From: Sphingomonas qomolangmaensis
GTDB lineage: Bacteria > Pseudomonadota > Alphaproteobacteria > Sphingomonadales > Sphingomonadaceae
Direction: 5' to 3'
Assembly (NCBI RefSeq): GCF_024496245.1
Contig: NZ_CP101740.1
Span: 992,001 to 1,056,000 of the forward strand
DNA: 64,000 bases
In this document: positions 29,313 to 38,590 of the stretch, piece by piece
How positions within the stretch are numbered: position 1 is the first letter of the stretch
Layout of the letters: every line of letters starts with the position of its first letter
Translations under genes and position numbers: made by a program
The notes under the pieces: generated by a model
Database searches by the model: none
What the model saw: the letters and a program-made list of their open reading frames with translations, nothing else
Told to the model about the DNA's origin: nothing

Positions 29313-30632
29313 ATGACCAGCACCCCGCCCTCCACCGCGCACGCCATCGCCGCGGCGATCCGCGCCGGCACCACCACTGCGCGCGAGCAAGCCCTCGCCG
29401 CGATCGCGCGGATCGAGGCGCTCGATCCCGCGATCAACGCGATCCCCGTCCGCGATTTCGATCGCGCGCTTGCCGCCGCCGACGCCGCCGACGCGCGCCT
29501 TGCCGCGGGCGATACCGCGCCGCTGCTCGGCGTGCCGATGACGGTGAAGGAGGCGTTCGACATCGCCGGCCTCCCCACGCATTGGGGCTTCGCGCAGCAC
29601 CGCGACAATATCGCCGTGACCGATGCGCTCGCGGTCCAGCGGCTCAAGGCTGCCGGCGCCGTCATCCTAGGCAAGTCGAACGTTCCCAAGGGACTGGGCG
29701 ACTGGCAATCGGTCAATTCGATCCATGGACGCACCAGCCACCCGCTCGATCCAACGCGCACCCCCGGCGGCAGCTCGGGCGGCGGCGCGGCGGCGGTGGC
29801 GGCGGGGATGGTGCCGATCGAGCTCGGCAGCGACATCGGCGGCTCGATCCGCGTGCCCGCGCATTTCTGCGGCGTCTGGGGGCACAAGCCCAGCTGGAAC
29901 GCGATTTCGACCTATGGTCATCGCTATCCGGGCACCGACGGCGCCGAGACGGTGCTGGGCGTGATCGGCCCGATCGCGCGCGACCCGCAAGACCTCGCGC
30001 GGCTGGTCGACCTGCTCACCACCCTTCCGCTCCCCCGTCCGCAAACCCCGCCCAAGCGCGTGCTGGTGCTCACCGAGCATCCCGAAGCGCGCACCGCGCA
30101 CGCGGTCGTCGAGGGCGTCGAACGCGCAGCGACCGCACTCGAACGCGTGGGGGTCGAAGTCGTCCGAAGCAGCGATCTCCTCCCCGATCTGGCGCGCCAG
30201 CATGCCGGCTATGGCGATCTGCTCGGCGTCACCTTCGCGCGCAGCGATCCCTCGCTCCACGCAACGCTGCCGTCGCTGCTCAAATGGTTGAGCATGCTCG
30301 ACGCCCAGGCGCGTAACACCCGCGCCTGGGGGGCGCTGTTCGCCGAATTCGACGCGGTCATCGCGCCGCCCGCCGCGAGCCAGGCCTTCGCCCACGATCA
30401 CAGCCCGCTAGCCGATCGCACGCTCGACATCGACGGCACCACCGCCCCCTATGACGCGCATCTCGCCTGGGCGGGGCTCGCCACCTATCCGGGCCTGCCC
30501 GTCACCTGCATGCCCGTCGGGCTGGCGGGCGGCCTGCCCACCGGGGTCCAGGTCATCGCCGATCTCCACCAGGATCACCGCGCGATCGAAGTGGCCGCGC
30601 TCATCCATCAGCAGCTGGAAGCATCCGCATGA
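29313..30632 (+). CDS. amidase signature family hydrolase
   Basis: A 439-residue amidase. The Ser-cisSer-Lys triad is visible: Lys79 in [10 protein letters not shown], cis-Ser154 in [10 protein letters not shown] and nucleophile Ser178 in GSDIGGSIR, with the spacings typical of the family (75 and 24). It hydrolyses an amide bond; the substrate is not known. The C-terminal part ([21 protein letters not shown]) is also typical. The stop overlaps the start of the acyl-CoA dehydrogenase (ATGA), so it is coupled with the acyl-CoA genes, suggesting an amide that yields an acid for the same pathway. The ATG at 29313 follows a palindromic repeat directly. Confidence 0.88.
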   Translation: MTSTPPSTAHAIAAAIRAGTTTAREQALAAIARIEALDPAINAIPVRDFDRALAAADAADARLAAGDTAPLLGVPMTVKEAFDIAGLPTHWGFAQHRDNIAVTDALAVQRLKAAGAVILGKSNVPKGLGDWQSVNSIHGRTSHPLDPTRTPGGSSGGGAAAVAAGMVPIELGSDIGGSIRVPAHFCGVWGHKPSWNAISTYGHRYPGTDGAETVLGVIGPIARDPQDLARLVDLLTTLPLPRPQTPPKRVLVLTEHPEARTAHAVVEGVERAATALERVGVEVVRSSDLLPDLARQHAGYGDLLGVTFARSDPSLHATLPSLLKWLSMLDAQARNTRAWGALFAEFDAVIAPPAASQAFAHDHSPLADRTLDIDGTTAPYDAHLAWAGLATYPGLPVTCMPVGLAGGLPTGVQVIADLHQDHRAIEVAALIHQQLEASA

Positions 30633-31810
30633 CCGACCTCGCCGATTTCCGCAGCGAAACCCGCGCCTGGCTCGAAGCGCATTGCCCGCCCGAAATGCGC
30701 ACACCCGTGCGATCGGACAAGGATATCTGCTGGGGCGGGCGCAACCCCGATTTCCAGCCGGGTCAGCGCGAATGGCTCGAAGCGATGGCCTCGCGTGGTT
30801 GGACGGTTCCGGATTGGCCGACCGAATATGGCGGCGGCGGCCTGAGCCCCGCCGAAACCAAGGCACTGCGCGAGGAAATGGCGGCACTGCATTGCCGCAA
30901 CCCGCTCAACAGCTTCGGCATCTCGATGCTCGGGCCGGCCCTGCTCAAATACGGCACCGAGGCGCAAAAGCTCGACCATTTGCCCAAGATCGCGCGCGGC
31001 GAAATCCGCTGGTGCCAGGGCTATAGCGAACCCAATGCCGGCTCCGACCTCGCCAGCCTCGCCGCCTCCGCCGAGGACGCGGGCGATCATTATGTCGTCA
31101 ACGGGCAAAAGGTGTGGACCAGCTATGCCGACAAGGCCGACTGGATCTTCTGCCTGGTCCGCACCTCGAAGCAATCGAAGCAGGGCGGCATCAGCTTCGT
31201 GCTGTTCGACATGGCAAGCGACGGCGTTTCGACCAAGCCGATCCTGCTGATCTCGGGCTATTCGCCCTTTTGCGAAACCTTCATGGACAATGTCCGCGTC
31301 CCCAAGGCCAACCGCATCCATGACGAGAACAAGGGCTGGGACGTCGCCAAATATCTGCTGGGGCATGAGCGCGAGATGATCTCGGGCATGGGCCTTGCCA
31401 GCGCAGGCGGCGGCAACCCGCTCATCGAGGGCGCGATCGCGGCGGTCGGGCTCGACGATCGGGGGCGGCTCGCCGATCCGCTGCTGCGCGCGTCGATCGC
31501 GCTGTTCGAGGTCCGCGCGCGCGCCTTCGGGGCGATGTCCGAGCGCTTCGTCGATGAACTGAAGGCCGGCCGCGCGCACCCCGCACAGCCCAGCATGATG
31601 AAATATTACGGCACCGAACTGAACAAGGCGCGGCACGAATTGCAGATGGCGGCGGGCGGATCGGACGCGCTCGAATGGGAAAGCGATGCCTCGAACGGCG
31701 GCGCGGCGGCGCGCGCGTGGCTGCGCACGAAGGCCAATTCGATCGAGGGCGGGACGAGCGAGATCCAGCTCAACATCGTCGCGAAACGGATTTTGGATTT
31801 GCCTACCTGA
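30629..31810 (+). CDS. acyl-CoA dehydrogenase, first of a pair
   Basis: A 393-residue FAD-dependent acyl-CoA dehydrogenase that makes the 2,3-enoyl-CoA. The mid-domain FAD motif is [14 protein letters not shown], followed by the [10 protein letters not shown] strand, and the C-terminal helices end in [20 protein letters not shown]. The start overlaps the amidase stop by 4 bp. Immediately downstream is another acyl-CoA dehydrogenase of 375 residues. Two adjacent, unequal dehydrogenases are the pattern of alpha2beta2 enzymes described for bulky substrates, for instance ChsE-type proteins in steroid catabolism, but whether they form one enzyme here is not shown. A palindromic repeat separates the two genes. 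Confidence 0.9.
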   Translation: MTDLADFRSETRAWLEAHCPPEMRTPVRSDKDICWGGRNPDFQPGQREWLEAMASRGWTVPDWPTEYGGGGLSPAETKALREEMAALHCRNPLNSFGISMLGPALLKYGTEAQKLDHLPKIARGEIRWCQGYSEPNAGSDLASLAASAEDAGDHYVVNGQKVWTSYADKADWIFCLVRTSKQSKQGGISFVLFDMASDGVSTKPILLISGYSPFCETFMDNVRVPKANRIHDENKGWDVAKYLLGHEREMISGMGLASAGGGNPLIEGAIAAVGLDDRGRLADPLLRASIALFEVRARAFGAMSERFVDELKAGRAHPAQPSMMKYYGTELNKARHELQMAAGGSDALEWESDASNGGAAARAWLRTKANSIEGGTSEIQLNIVAKRILDLPT

Positions 31811-31820
31811 CTATCCTGAT

Positions 31821-31903
31821 GTCGTCGCCCCAGCGAAAGCTGGGGCCTCTCAGTGACGAAGCGCGCCCTTGCGGCACGAGATCCCAGCTTTCGCTGGGAT
31901 GAC
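31821..31903. repeat. palindromic repeat, family B, copy 1
   Basis: About 83 bp with arms of roughly 25 bp: the left arm reads GCCCCAGCGAAAGCTGGGG and the right arm ATCCCAGCTTTCGCTGGGAT, with two internal mismatches. Other copies lie at 38490, 51336 and 52827, with a distant relative at 59305. It sits between the paired acyl-CoA dehydrogenase genes, and the ribosome-binding site of the second is at its edge. Confidence 0.92.
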
Positions 31904-31913
31904 GGAGTTGACC

Positions 31914-33041
31914 ATGCCCCTCTACCTCGACGACCAGCAGACCATGCTCCGCGACACCGCGCGCGACTTCATCGCCGAGCATGCGCCGCCCGCGCACCTG
32001 CGCGCGCTGCGCGACGCGAACGACCCCACCGGCTTCAGCCGCGACCTGTGGAAGCAGTTCGCCGAGATGGGCTTCACCGGCATCCTGATCCCCGAGGCAC
32101 AAAGCGGCATGGGGCTCGGTCATGTCGAGGCGGGCGTGGTGCTCGAGGAAATCGGCCGCAACCTCTCGCCCTCGCCGTTCCTCACCACCGCGGTCGCCGC
32201 GGTCGAGGCGCTGCGCGGCACCGCGCACGCGGATCGCCATTATCCCGGCATCCTCGCGGGCGACACGATCGCCGCGCTCGCGATCGACGAACGCGCGAAG
32301 TTCGGCGACGGTATCGCACTCGCCGCAGAGCGATCGGGCAACGGTTTCCGCCTGTCGGGCACCAAGCAGTTCGTCACCCACGCGCATGTCGCCGACCTGA
32401 TCCTGGTCGCCGCGCGCACTTCGGGGAGCGAAACCGACCAGGACGGCGTCACGCTGTTCGCGATCGACGCTAAAACAGCCGCGCTCGACATCCGGCCCGA
32501 ACGCCTCGCCGATTCGAGCCTAGCCTCGCGCATCACCTTTGCCAACATCGAGCTCCATGCCGATGCGGTGGTAGGCGACGTCGACAACGGCCGCGAAGTC
32601 CTCAATCGTCTGCTCGCGGCGGGACGGACCGGCGCGTCGGGCGAGTTGCTCGGGGTCGGCGGCGGCGCGATGGACCTCACCGTCGCGTATCTCAAGGAGC
32701 GCAAGCAGTTCGGCCAGACGATCGGCAGCTTCCAGGCGCTCCAGCACCGCGCGGCGCACCTCTATGCCGAGATGGAAGTCGCGCGCGCCGCGGTGCTCAA
32801 GGCGCAGCAATTGCTCGACGCCGCCAGCCCGCATGCCGGCCAGGCAGTCGCGGTCGCCAAGGCGATGACTGGCCTCGCCACCACGCTCAGCGTGCAGGAG
32901 GGTATCCAGATGCACGGCGGCATCGGCATGACCGACGAATATGACATCGGCTTCTACATGAAGCGTGCGCGCGTGCTCGCCGAGATGTTCGGCGATGCGA
33001 ATTATCACGCCGATGCGCTGGCGCGCGAAAGCGGCTATTGA
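31914..33041 (+). CDS. acyl-CoA dehydrogenase, second of the pair
   Basis: A 375-residue acyl-CoA dehydrogenase. It has a helical N-domain (DDQQTMLRDTARDFIAEHA), a middle beta-domain (VADLILVAARTSG) and C-terminal helices with MHGGIGMTDEYDIGFYMKR. The usual TEP/SEP FAD motif of the middle domain is not clear here, as in the small partner of heteromeric dehydrogenases. ATG at 31914 is selected because GGAG lies 6 bases upstream; the frame extends upstream into the palindromic repeat (residues HEIPAFAGMT), which is repeat-derived and unlikely to be translated. The tesB gene begins 11 bp after the stop. Confidence 0.9.
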   Translation: MPLYLDDQQTMLRDTARDFIAEHAPPAHLRALRDANDPTGFSRDLWKQFAEMGFTGILIPEAQSGMGLGHVEAGVVLEEIGRNLSPSPFLTTAVAAVEALRGTAHADRHYPGILAGDTIAALAIDERAKFGDGIALAAERSGNGFRLSGTKQFVTHAHVADLILVAARTSGSETDQDGVTLFAIDAKTAALDIRPERLADSSLASRITFANIELHADAVVGDVDNGREVLNRLLAAGRTGASGELLGVGGGAMDLTVAYLKERKQFGQTIGSFQALQHRAAHLYAEMEVARAAVLKAQQLLDAASPHAGQAVAVAKAMTGLATTLSVQEGIQMHGGIGMTDEYDIGFYMKRARVLAEMFGDANYHADALARESGY

Positions 33042-33052
33042 GCGCGCATCGC

Positions 33053-33943
33053 ATGACCGAACCCAACGAACGCGCCACCACCCCGCAAGCGCTCGTCGCG
33101 CAGCTCGTCGACCTGCTCGACGTCGAGGAGATCGACACCGACCTGTATCGCGGCGCGCGCCAGCCTGGCGGCACCGGGCGGGTGTTTGGCGGACAGGTGA
33201 TCGGCCAGGCGCTCCAGGCGGCGCAGCGCTCGGTCGAGGCGCCCAAGGTCGCGCACTCGCTCCACGCCTATTTCATGCGTCCGGGCAACGAGGATCACCC
33301 GATCATCTACCGCGTCGTGCGCGATTTCGACGGACGCAGCTTCGCCAATCGCCGGATCATCGCGATGCAGCGCGGCGCGCCGATCCTCAACATGATCGCG
33401 TCGTTCCATCTCCCCGAAGAAGGGCTGCACCATCAGGATGCGATGCCCGACGTCCCCGATCCCGACACGCTGCGCAGCGACAGCGAGCTTCGCGAGGAAA
33501 TCCGCGAGCAGGTGCCCGAAAAGCTCCGCCGCTTCTTTCTGCGGTCGCGCCCGATCGAGATCCGCCCGACCAACCCACGCAACTGGTTCGCGCCCGAACC
33601 CTCGGCGCCGCAGCAGCATAGCTGGTTCCGCGTCGCCGCGCCGCTGCCCGACGATCCCGCGCTCCACCGCGCGATGCTCGCTTATGCCAGCGACATGAGC
33701 CTGCTCGGCACGTGCATGCTGCCGCACGGCGTCAACTGGATGTCGGGCCGGCTGCAAACCGCCAGCCTTGATCATGCGGTGTGGCTGCACGAGCCCTTCC
33801 GCTTCGACGAATGGTTGCTCTACACCACCGACAGCCCCTGGGCGGGGCATGCCCGCGGCTTCAATCGCGGACGCATCTTCACCCGCGACGGGCGACTGGT
33901 GGCGAGCTGCGCGCAGGAGGGGCTGATCCGATTGCGCGATTGA
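33053..33943 (+). CDS. tesB: acyl-CoA thioesterase II
   Basis: A 296-residue double-hotdog thioesterase that hydrolyses acyl-CoA to free acid and CoA. N-terminal half: GGTGRVFGGQVIGQALQAA and VAHSLHAYFMRPGNEDHPI; C-terminal half: LAYASDMSLLGTCMLPHG, LDHAVWLHEPFRFDEWLLY and SCAQEGLIRLRD, all typical of TesB. ATG at 33053 is preferred; a TTG at 33038 overlapping the previous stop is possible. It belongs with the acyl-CoA dehydrogenase pair and could release CoA when acyl-CoA accumulates. Confidence 0.92.
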   Translation: MTEPNERATTPQALVAQLVDLLDVEEIDTDLYRGARQPGGTGRVFGGQVIGQALQAAQRSVEAPKVAHSLHAYFMRPGNEDHPIIYRVVRDFDGRSFANRRIIAMQRGAPILNMIASFHLPEEGLHHQDAMPDVPDPDTLRSDSELREEIREQVPEKLRRFFLRSRPIEIRPTNPRNWFAPEPSAPQQHSWFRVAAPLPDDPALHRAMLAYASDMSLLGTCMLPHGVNWMSGRLQTASLDHAVWLHEPFRFDEWLLYTTDSPWAGHARGFNRGRIFTRDGRLVASCAQEGLIRLRD

Positions 33944-33981
33944 TCGCGGGCACCGAACCGCCGGGTACGCGTTATGGCAGG

Positions 33982-34386
33982 ATGATCGAAGCGCTCCTTC
34001 CCCTCGGCATCGCCGCCGCCGTCCAGGCCGCCCCCGCCTCGCTTTATTCGCTGCAATGGGAACGCCGCGTGCTGATCGTCTTCGCGCCATCGCGCGACGA
34101 CCCCGATCTCGCGAGCCAGCGGCGGCTGCTCGACAAGAACGCGATGGCCGAGCGGGATCTGCACGTCATCGAAGTCATCGGCGATTCGGTATCGGGGGTG
34201 CGCGACTATGCGGGGCGCCTGCGCCAGCGTTACGGCGTGTCCGAGCGCGAGTTCCAGGCGGTGCTGCTGGGCAAGGACGGCGGGCTGAAGCTTCGCCGCA
34301 CCGATCCGATCGCGATGTCGCTCCTGAGCGATACGATCGACGCAATGCCGATGCGCCGCGCCGAGGCCGCGCGGATCAGTCGCTAG
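33982..34386 (+). CDS. DUF4174 family exported protein
   Basis: A 134-residue protein with a short signal peptide (MIEALLPLGIAAAVQAAPA). The body has LQWERRVLIVFAPSRDDPDLASQRR and YGVSEREFQAVLLGKDGGLKLRR, the pattern of DUF4174, a thioredoxin-fold-like family of unknown role whose members often have a nearby secreted location. No redox cysteine pair is visible. ATG at 33982 with GGCAGG upstream gives the signal peptide; the longer frame would be shadow coding in tesB. The last 11 bp overlap the convergent TonB-like gene. Confidence 0.72.
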   Translation: MIEALLPLGIAAAVQAAPASLYSLQWERRVLIVFAPSRDDPDLASQRRLLDKNAMAERDLHVIEVIGDSVSGVRDYAGRLRQRYGVSEREFQAVLLGKDGGLKLRRTDPIAMSLLSDTIDAMPMRRAEAARISR

Positions 34387-35527
34387 TCATCGCGAAGCGC
34401 ACGCGCTCGGTGCAGCCCGACGCGCCGGTCTCCGACGCCATCTTGCGCGATTGCTCGACCACGCGCTTGGCGGCGTCGCCGAAATCGCTCGTCGGCTCGG
34501 CCGCGAGCACGCGGACATTGCCCGTCGCGCCCCAGGGCGCGACGTCGAACGCGATAATCGCCCAGCCTTCGATCGCGCGCTTGCGATAGGGATCGGGGAA
34601 GGTCAGCACCGGCGGCGTCTGCCATGCTTCGGCGGTGTCGCAGCGCGCCGCGGGATCGCGCAGCGCTGCGGGATCGGGGGCCTCGGGCGGCGCCAGCGGC
34701 ACCTGCTGCCTGCGATGGTAGGGATAGGTGCAACCACTCCGCGGCCCCTCAGCATAGCGCCACTTGGCGATCGCCTCGCGCCCAGCGACATCGAGCGCTG
34801 CGTTGCCGTCGCTGTCGAGCGTCCGGATGTTGGTCGGTACCCCCTCGCCATCGATGTCGAACCCCAGGAAGGTTGCCGAGAGCGACGCGGGCGGCGCGGC
34901 AATCGTATCGAAACGCGGGAAGCTTTGCGTGAGCAGTTGCGGCCACCGCTGGACGCATCCTCCCGGCAGTTGCGCCCGGTCCCACAATGGTCGCGGCGCC
35001 TGGCCGGGCCGAAACCCGCCGAGCGCTAGATAGCGGCGCGCAGCCGCTGGGCTCACCGTTTCGATCGGTTCGGCCACCGGGTAGAAGCTGATGCTGCAAT
35101 CCGCGCGTGCGCCATCGGGGAATTGCCACGCTGCGAAGCTCGGCAACAGGTCATCGTTCTCGGGGAAACGCTCGCTCTCGCGAACAATGCTCAGCGGCCG
35201 TCCTGTACTATCGATACGGAACCGAAGCATGACCGGAATCGCCGGCACGTCGCCATAGCGCAACATGGTCAGCGGCCGCTCTACGCGCTCGGGGTGGATC
35301 GTCTCGCTGCCACAGCGCACGTCGCCCGGGCGGTAGTCGAGCAGCTTTTGCCGGTTGATCATTTGCCCGGTCGATGTCGCCACGACCGGCGGCGGCACCG
35401 AAGGCGGCGGTGGCGGCGGCGGTGGTGACACTGCGAGAGGCCGCTGCTGCGCGGCGGCGGGCGACAGCGCCAGGACGACGCCGATAAGGGCAAGGCGACG
35501 GATCATGGCATTGGTCTGCCGCGACAA
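34376..35527 (-). CDS. exported protein with two TonB-C-like domains
   Basis: A 383-residue protein with a signal peptide (about residues 9-27, ending PAAAQ) followed by a proline tract. Two stretches resemble the C-terminal domain of TonB-type energy transducers: SIVRESERFPENDDLLPSFA with RFRIDSTGRPLS (about 100-160) and, more clearly, LGFDIDGEGVPTNIRTLDSD ... AIAKWRYAEG (about 230-275) and AIIAFDVAPWGATGNVRVLA ... AAKRVVEQSRKM. No N-terminal membrane anchor beyond the signal peptide and no ExbBD-contact motif are visible, so it is not a classical TonB. Similar proteins of unknown role are common in sphingomonads. Role unknown. Confidence 0.68.
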   Translation of the reverse strand: MSRQTNAMIRRLALIGVVLALSPAAAQQRPLAVSPPPPPPPPSVPPPVVATSTGQMINRQKLLDYRPGDVRCGSETIHPERVERPLTMLRYGDVPAIPVMLRFRIDSTGRPLSIVRESERFPENDDLLPSFAAWQFPDGARADCSISFYPVAEPIETVSPAAARRYLALGGFRPGQAPRPLWDRAQLPGGCVQRWPQLLTQSFPRFDTIAAPPASLSATFLGFDIDGEGVPTNIRTLDSDGNAALDVAGREAIAKWRYAEGPRSGCTYPYHRRQQVPLAPPEAPDPAALRDPAARCDTAEAWQTPPVLTFPDPYRKRAIEGWAIIAFDVAPWGATGNVRVLAAEPTSDFGDAAKRVVEQSRKMASETGASGCTERVRFAMTSD

Positions 35528-35549
35528 AATGACGCTGGCAAGACATGCG

Positions 35550-36359
35550 CTAGGCCGCGGTCTTACCGAACTCCTGCCGCGTCACCGGATGGCTCGACGA
35601 AAGCCCGCCATCGACCGCGATCGCCTGTCCGTTGACATAGCTCGCTTCATCCGAGGCCAGGAACAACACCACGCGCGCAATCTCTTCGGGCTCGCCGCCG
35701 CGCCGCAACGGGTTCAGCCGCCCGATCCGGTCCTCGACTCCCTTTTCGCGCGCATAGTCATAGGCGCGCTTGGTCATGCCGGTTTCGACGAGCCCAGGGC
35801 AGACCGCGTTGACCCGCACGTTGCTGCCCGACAGTTGCTGCGCGCTCGTCTGGACCAGGCTGATGACGCCCGCCTTCGATGCCGAATAGGGCACTCCGCC
35901 CGCCCCCGATCGCAAGCCGGCGACGCTGGCGGTGCAGACGATCGCGCCCCCGCCGCGCTCGACGATCCGCGGCGCGGCGTGCTTGATCGCCAGAAACGGG
36001 CCGATCAGGTTGACGCGCAATATCTTGGTCCATTGCTCGGGCGTGCCCTCGAACAAGCCGGCGATACCGCCCGAGATGCCGGCATTGGCATGGACCACGT
36101 CGATCCCGCCATGTGCCTCGCACGCCAGCGCGACCATCCGCTCGACATCGGGCTCGCTGCCCGCGTCGATTCGGATCGCCAGCGCGGTGCCGCCATCTGC
36201 GGCGATCAACGCCGCGGTCTCCTCGCACCCCTCGGTCAGGTCGGCGCACACCACGCGCCCACCTTCGCCGGCGAAGGCGCGCGACACCGCGCGACCGATC
36301 CCCGATCCCGCGCCGGTGACGATGATCGACTTTCCCTCGAACCTTGCCTGCATCGTCAT
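35550..36359 (-). CDS. short-chain dehydrogenase/reductase (SDR)
   Basis: A 269-residue NAD(P)-dependent SDR. The cofactor motif is [13 protein letters not shown], followed by NAGISGG, catalytic Ser in [17 protein letters not shown] with catalytic Tyr and Lys, and the C-terminal [20 protein letters not shown]. Asp42 region (CADLTEG) suggests NAD preference. The start is ATG at 36359, four bases overlapping the APH-like gene stop; the frame upstream is shadow coding. It is co-transcribed with the kinase, alcohol dehydrogenase and acyl-CoA dehydrogenase genes on this strand, and probably oxidises a hydroxyacyl or ketoacyl intermediate. Confidence 0.92.
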   Translation of the reverse strand: MTMQARFEGKSIIVTGAGSGIGRAVSRAFAGEGGRVVCADLTEGCEETAALIAADGGTALAIRIDAGSEPDVERMVALACEAHGGIDVVHANAGISGGIAGLFEGTPEQWTKILRVNLIGPFLAIKHAAPRIVERGGGAIVCTASVAGLRSGAGGVPYSASKAGVISLVQTSAQQLSGSNVRVNAVCPGLVETGMTKRAYDYAREKGVEDRIGRLNPLRRGGEPEEIARVVLFLASDEASYVNGQAIAVDGGLSSSHPVTRQEFGKTAA

Positions 36360-37390
36360 GCCCCCGCCTTCACCGCAAACCCCCAAGCCGCCTCGGCCAG
36401 GAACGGCACCCGCGCGGCGGTCGCCTCGGCGGCGGCGTTCGAGGCGTTGCCGTCGAGCCAACGCTTCTTGATCCCCTGGACGATGCCCATCAGCCGGAAC
36501 AGATTATAGGCGAAATACCAGTTGAGGTCGGGCACATCGTCGCGCCCCGTCCGCGCACAATAGCGTGCGGTCACTTCCTCGAGAGTCGGGATGCCGGTGT
36601 CGCCGCCGGTCTGCCCCATCACCCCCGACCGCCCCTCGGGCTCGGTCACCCAGTTCATCGCGAAATAGGCGAAGTCGGCAAGCGGATCGCCCAAGGTCGA
36701 CAGCTCCCAATCGAGCACCGCCAGGATGCGCGGCGCTTGCGGCGCGAAGATCATATTGTCGATGCGATAATCGCCGTGGACGATCGCGGTACGCGTTTGC
36801 GGCGGCACGGTGCGCGCGAGATAGTCGATCAGCGCTTCGGCGGCGGGGATATCGTCGGTCTGCGCCGCGCGATATTGCCGCGTCCAGCGCGCGACCTGGC
36901 GCTCGAAATAATTGCCGGGCTTGCCGAAATCGCCGAGGCCCGCCGCCGCGTAATCGATCGCGTGCAGGTCGGCGAGCGTATCGACCATCGCCTCGTAATG
37001 CGCGCGGCGGTCGGCGCGGGGCATGTCGGGCAGTGTCCCGTCCCACAAGGTTCGCCCTTCGACCAATTCCATCATGTAGAATTTCGACCCGATCACCGCC
37101 GGATCGTCGCACAGCCCGAAACAGGGCCGCGCGACTGGAAAGCCGGTGGGATGGAGCGCGGCGATCAGCCGATACTCGCGATCGACGGCATGCGCCGAGG
37201 GCAGCAGCGCGCCGAAGGGCTGGCGACGCAGCACATAGCTGCCCCCTGGCGTATCGACGCGATAAGTAGGGTTCGATTGCCCGCCGGCGAATTTGGTGAG
37301 CGCTACCGGCCCGGCAAAGCCGGGGTCTTGCGCGCGCATCCACCGTTCGAGCGCGGCGGTGTCGATCGTTTCTTCAGCCAGCGCGCTCAT
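36356..37390 (-). CDS. APH-fold kinase of the ACAD10/ACAD11 type
   Basis: A 344-residue protein with a protein-kinase-like (APH) fold: a nucleotide-binding segment [13 protein letters not shown], catalytic [11 protein letters not shown] (HGDxxxxN) and metal-binding [19 protein letters not shown]. This combination is characteristic of the kinase domain of human ACAD10/ACAD11 and of Pseudomonas LvaA, which phosphorylate 4-hydroxyacyl-CoAs, rather than of antibiotic kinases. The ATG at 37390 overlaps the alcohol dehydrogenase stop by 4 bp, and the stop overlaps the SDR start by 4 bp. An ACAD10/11-type dehydrogenase is encoded 1.2 kb upstream on the same strand. The function is inferred from family and neighbours. 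Confidence 0.85.
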   Translation of the reverse strand: MSALAEETIDTAALERWMRAQDPGFAGPVALTKFAGGQSNPTYRVDTPGGSYVLRRQPFGALLPSAHAVDREYRLIAALHPTGFPVARPCFGLCDDPAVIGSKFYMMELVEGRTLWDGTLPDMPRADRRAHYEAMVDTLADLHAIDYAAAGLGDFGKPGNYFERQVARWTRQYRAAQTDDIPAAEALIDYLARTVPPQTRTAIVHGDYRIDNMIFAPQAPRILAVLDWELSTLGDPLADFAYFAMNWVTEPEGRSGVMGQTGGDTGIPTLEEVTARYCARTGRDDVPDLNWYFAYNLFRLMGIVQGIKKRWLDGNASNAAAEATAARVPFLAEAAWGFAVKAGA

Positions 37391-38472
37391 GCGAACACGA
37401 TCACCGATCGCGCGGTGTCGCCGGTCCGCAGCTTCGCCATCGCGTCGTTGACCTGGTCGAGGCCGATCCGCTCGGCGACCATCGTGTCGAGGTCGAGCTT
37501 GCCGTCGAGATACATCTGCACCAATCGCGGCATGTCGATCGGGAATTGCGTCGATCCCAGCAGCGATCCTTGCAGCTTCTTGCCGGTCAGGAAGGTGTGG
37601 CCGGGAATGCTCACCGACTGGCCGGGGGAAATCATCCCCAGGATCGTCGCGGTGCCGCCGCGGCGCAGGAGGTTCCAGGCAAGCTCGGCGGTCGCAGGGC
37701 GCCCCACCGCCTCGATCGCATAATGCACCCCGCCATCGGTGAGCTTGAGCAGCATCTTCACCAACCCGTCGTCGGCGGAGTCGAACACATGCGTCGCGCC
37801 CATCTTGCGCGCCAGCTCGCGCTTCTCGGGGACCGGATCGATCGCCACGATCATGCCCGCACCCGCGATCTTGGCGGCGTTGATCGCCGACACACCGATC
37901 CCGCCCGCACCGATCACCGCGACGCTCTCGCCGGGCTTCACCTTGCTGTCGTTGAAGATCGCCCCCGCGCCGGTGATCACCGCGCAGCCGAGCAACGCCG
38001 CGCGATCGAGCGGCATGTCGCGGCTGATCGCGACACAGGCATGTTCGTGCACCAGCATCATCTCGGCGAACGCCGACAGGTTCAGGAACGGCGCCAACGC
38101 CTGCCCGCTCGACAGCCGCAGCCGCGGTTCGGCATTGGCTGGCCGCCGCGTCGACGAATCGATGCAAAGCGAAGGCCGGCCCGAGATGCAGAATTCGCAC
38201 GCCCCGCAAAAGGCGGTAAAGAAGGTGATGACATGGTCGCCGGGCTTCACGCTCGACACCCCCTCGCCCACAGCCTCGACCACGCCCGCTGCCTCATGCC
38301 CGGGAATCGTCGGAACCGGATGGGGAAAGCCGCCATCGATGAAGTGCAGGTCGGATCGGCACACCCCCACCGCCGCGGTGCGGATCAGCACCTCGCGCGG
38401 GCCGGGCTTGTCGACGCGCACCTTCTCGATGACCAGCGGGGTCTTCGCCTCGTGCAGAACGGCTGCTTTCAC
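37387..38472 (-). CDS. zinc-dependent medium-chain alcohol dehydrogenase
   Basis: A 361-residue MDR enzyme. Catalytic zinc ligands: Cys in VGVCRSDLHF, His in PGHEAAGVV, Cys in LLGCAVITG. Structural zinc site: CGACEFCISGRPSLC. NAD-binding site: VAVIGAGGIGVSAI. The family resembles class III-like long alcohol dehydrogenases and oxidises a primary or secondary alcohol to the carbonyl. A segment around 120-135 (ANAEPRLRLSSGQALAPF) looks slightly unusual compared with relatives but keeps the frame. It is coupled to the kinase and SDR genes by overlap, so it likely handles a hydroxy substrate or product of this pathway. Confidence 0.9.
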   Translation of the reverse strand: MKAAVLHEAKTPLVIEKVRVDKPGPREVLIRTAAVGVCRSDLHFIDGGFPHPVPTIPGHEAAGVVEAVGEGVSSVKPGDHVITFFTAFCGACEFCISGRPSLCIDSSTRRPANAEPRLRLSSGQALAPFLNLSAFAEMMLVHEHACVAISRDMPLDRAALLGCAVITGAGAIFNDSKVKPGESVAVIGAGGIGVSAINAAKIAGAGMIVAIDPVPEKRELARKMGATHVFDSADDGLVKMLLKLTDGGVHYAIEAVGRPATAELAWNLLRRGGTATILGMISPGQSVSIPGHTFLTGKKLQGSLLGSTQFPIDMPRLVQMYLDGKLDLDTMVAERIGLDQVNDAMAKLRTGDTARSVIVFA

Positions 38473-38489
38473 GCTGTCACACCCCTCTC

Positions 38490-38570
38490 GTCACCCCAGC
38501 GAAAGCTGGGGTCTCTCGGTTACCAAGCGCACCCCTGGCCGCACGAGACCCCAGCTTTCGCTGGGGTGAC
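38490..38570. repeat. palindromic repeat, family B, copy 2
   Basis: About 81 bp with near-perfect 26-bp arms GTCACCCCAGCGAAAGCTGG and the complement CCAGCTTTCGCTGGGGTGAC. It lies between the alcohol dehydrogenase and the ACAD gene on the minus strand. This is the cleanest copy of the family. Confidence 0.95.
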
Positions 38571-38590
38571 GCCAGGGGCAAGCACACAGC

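Noticed and set aside
34376..35527. Classical TonB energy transducer
   Set aside because: It has TonB-C-like repeats but no N-terminal membrane anchor and no ExbBD genes nearby, so the name TonB was not used.
36356..37390. Aminoglycoside phosphotransferase conferring antibiotic resistance
   Set aside because: The fold is similar, but the motif set and operon (ACAD, ADH, SDR) match the ACAD10/11 acyl kinase group.
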